NCBI GenBank assembly: GCA_001802655.1 | Contig: MGZO01000092.1 | Coordinates: 4,217-10,531, forward strand | Direction of reading: 5' to 3' | DNA length: 6,315 bases | Source: Hydrogenophilales bacterium RIFOXYD1_FULL_62_11 | Lineage (GTDB): Bacteria; Pseudomonadota; Gammaproteobacteria; Burkholderiales; Thiobacillaceae | Shown here: in pieces, positions 5,319-6,315 of the stretch | Numbering within the stretch: the stretch's first letter is position 1 | Layout: every line of letters starts with the position of its first letter | Position numbers and translations under genes: made by a program | Notes under the pieces: generated by a model | What the model saw: only the letters and a program-made list of their open reading frames with translations | Database searches by the model: none | Told to the model about the DNA's origin: nothing

Positions 5319-6315
5319 TCATTTCTCCAGGTCTTCCAGCGTCGTAGTCTCGTGCGCCTTCTTGGCGGCACCCTTCTTGGCACGGTTGGCGAAACTCACC
5401 GCCACGCCGGCGCCCACGCCCACCACTGCGGCGGCAGCGGCGATCTTGAGCGGGTCGGCCGGCATCGACAGCGCCTTGTAGAAGCCGCCGGCATCCCAGA
5501 AATCCGGTTCGGAACACCCCAGGCAGCCGTGTCCGGATTCAACCGGCCAGGAGGTGCCGCCGTTCCACTTTGCCGTGGCGCAGGCGTTGTGGGTCACCGG
5601 CCCCTTGCAGCCCAGCTCGAACAGACACCAGCCGTTGCGCGCGCCTTCGTCGTCGAAGGTCTTGGCGAATTTGCCCTGGTCGTAGAACGGACGGCGGTAG
5701 CAGCGGTCGTGAATGGTTTCGCCGAAGAAAGCCTTGGGGCGGCCCTTGTCGTCGAGTTCCGGCAGGCTGCCGAAAGTGAGGTAATGCGCCAGCACGCCGG
5801 TCATCACCACCGGGATCGGTGGACAACCGGGAATGTTGACGATGGGTTTGTCCTTGATGATGTCCGACACCGACACCGCACCGGTCGGATTCGGATTGGC
5901 CTTCGGGATGCCGCCGAAGGATGCACAGGAACCCATGGCGACGATGGCGGCCGCACCCTTGGCGGCTTCCTTCAATAATTCCAGATTGGAACGTCCGGCG
6001 ATGCAGGAATAGGCGCCGTCGACACCCAGCGGAATCGAGCCGTCGATGATCAGCAGATATTTACCGTAGTTGTCCTTCATCGCGTTGTGAAGGGCTTCCT
6101 CGGCCTGAAAGCCTGCCGCGGCCATCAGCGTCTCCTGATAGTCGAGCGAAATCATGTCGAAAATCATGCCTTCGATCGTAGGCGAATGCGAGCGCGTGAT
6201 CGACTCGGTGCAGCCGGTACATTCCTGAAACGGCAGCCAGATCACCGAGGGCCGTCTGGAGGCAGCCATCGCCTCGGCCATCGCAAGTCCGGCTGAAGGC
6301 GGCAAGGCCATCATC
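5319..6315 (-). CDS. hynS: [NiFe] hydrogenase small subunit (HynS, Isp/group 1e type), 5' end cut by window edge
   Basis: Electron-transfer subunit of a membrane-bound periplasmic uptake hydrogenase; it carries electrons from the NiFe site through three Fe-S clusters. About 331 residues are visible, numbered here from the Met at base 6314. That Met is probably not the start: residues 1-18 (MMALPPSAGLAMAEAMAA) look like the hydrophobic and cleavage regions of a Tat signal, whose twin-arginine part would lie beyond base 6315. Proximal cluster ligands are C32 and C35 (ECTGC), C130 (GSCASFGG) and C164 (PGCPP). Distal ligands are H202 and C205 (HDRC), C230 and C236. Medial [3Fe-4S] ligands are C245, C264 and C267. 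The extra cysteines of O2-tolerant enzymes are absent (G34 and G135 instead). Residues 291-309 form an Ala/Val/Gly-rich hydrophobic helix, then a Lys-rich tail, as expected for a C-terminal membrane anchor. The TGA stop overlaps one possible isp1 start. Family assignment is near certain; the true start is not visible. Confidence 0.96.
   Translation of the reverse strand, partial: MMALPPSAGLAMAEAMAASRRPSVIWLPFQECTGCTESITRSHSPTIEGMIFDMISLDYQETLMAAAGFQAEEALHNAMKDNYGKYLLIIDGSIPLGVDGAYSCIAGRSNLELLKEAAKGAAAIVAMGSCASFGGIPKANPNPTGAVSVSDIIKDKPIVNIPGCPPIPVVMTGVLAHYLTFGSLPELDDKGRPKAFFGETIHDRCYRRPFYDQGKFAKTFDDEGARNGWCLFELGCKGPVTHNACATAKWNGGTSWPVESGHGCLGCSEPDFWDAGGFYKALSMPADPLKIAAAAAVVGVGAGVAVSFANRAKKGAAKKAHETTTLEDLEK
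5325..5330 (-). promoter_or_regulatory. Ribosome binding site of isp1
   Basis: The minus strand reads CTGGAG, inside the last codons of hynS. It is 8 bases from the ATG at 5316 but only 2 from the ATG at 5322, so it favours the shorter Isp1 start and suggests translation coupled to hynS. Confidence 0.75.

Noticed and set aside
4657..5517. A longer upstream start for Isp1 giving 286 aa
   Set aside because: The extra residues are read from hynS in another frame, are Arg/Gly-rich and have no start signal; the ATG at 5316 has a well-placed GGAG.
6312..6314. The ATG at 6314 as the true hynS start
   Set aside because: The sequence after it looks like the middle of a Tat signal peptide, and the twin-arginine region required for export is missing, so the gene must begin outside the window.

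Overview
The window carries one block of genes, all on the minus strand, so transcription runs from base 6315 down to base 1. It is an uptake [NiFe] hydrogenase operon of the Isp type (group 1e), in the order hynS - isp1 - isp2 - hynL - hupE. The first two genes of a V/A-type ATPase cluster follow directly. The DNA is GC-rich. The gene order, the Tat-exported hydrogenase and the HdrD-like Isp2 are typical of sulfur-oxidising or otherwise chemolithotrophic or phototrophic Proteobacteria, such as purple sulfur bacteria and Thiobacillus-like betaproteobacteria. That placement is inferred from family knowledge, not from a database match.

Bases 6315-5319 encode the small subunit (hynS). It is cut at the window edge inside its Tat signal peptide, so its start, the start of the operon and any promoter lie outside. 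Bases 5316-4657 encode isp1, a five-helix NarI-like cytochrome b. A 106-base spacer follows, with a GC-rich palindrome and a possible 37-codon overlapping reading frame. Bases 4550-3267 encode isp2, an HdrD/DsrK-like protein with two [4Fe-4S] motifs and one complete CCG motif. Bases 3254-1491 encode the catalytic large subunit (hynL), whose C-terminal tail is removed during maturation. Bases 1470-898 encode a HupE/UreJ nickel or metal permease. Bases 847-512 encode a coiled-coil peripheral-stalk protein like V/A-ATPase subunit G/H (E-like), and bases 474-1 the N-terminal half of ATPase subunit C (NtpC/AtpC family).

The genes are packed tightly. Stops and starts overlap or lie within a few tens of bases, and most genes have a good Shine-Dalgarno sequence. 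In the inferred pathway, HynSL oxidises H2 on the periplasmic face and passes electrons through the small-subunit Fe-S chain to haem b in Isp1. From there they go to the Fe-S and CCG clusters of cytoplasmic Isp2, where they may reach sulfur or disulfide chemistry or the quinone pool. HupE would supply nickel. The adjoining V/A-type ATPase genes, on the same strand after a 50-base gap, could be co-transcribed.

There is no gene-free stretch over 300 bases, and I see no RNA gene, mobile element, CRISPR array or convincing rho-independent terminator. The points most worth a second look are the hydrogenase/V-ATPase junction, a hairpin covering the ribosome-binding site of ATPase subunit C, the small frame between isp1 and isp2, and a start-codon conflict in the subunit G-like gene.
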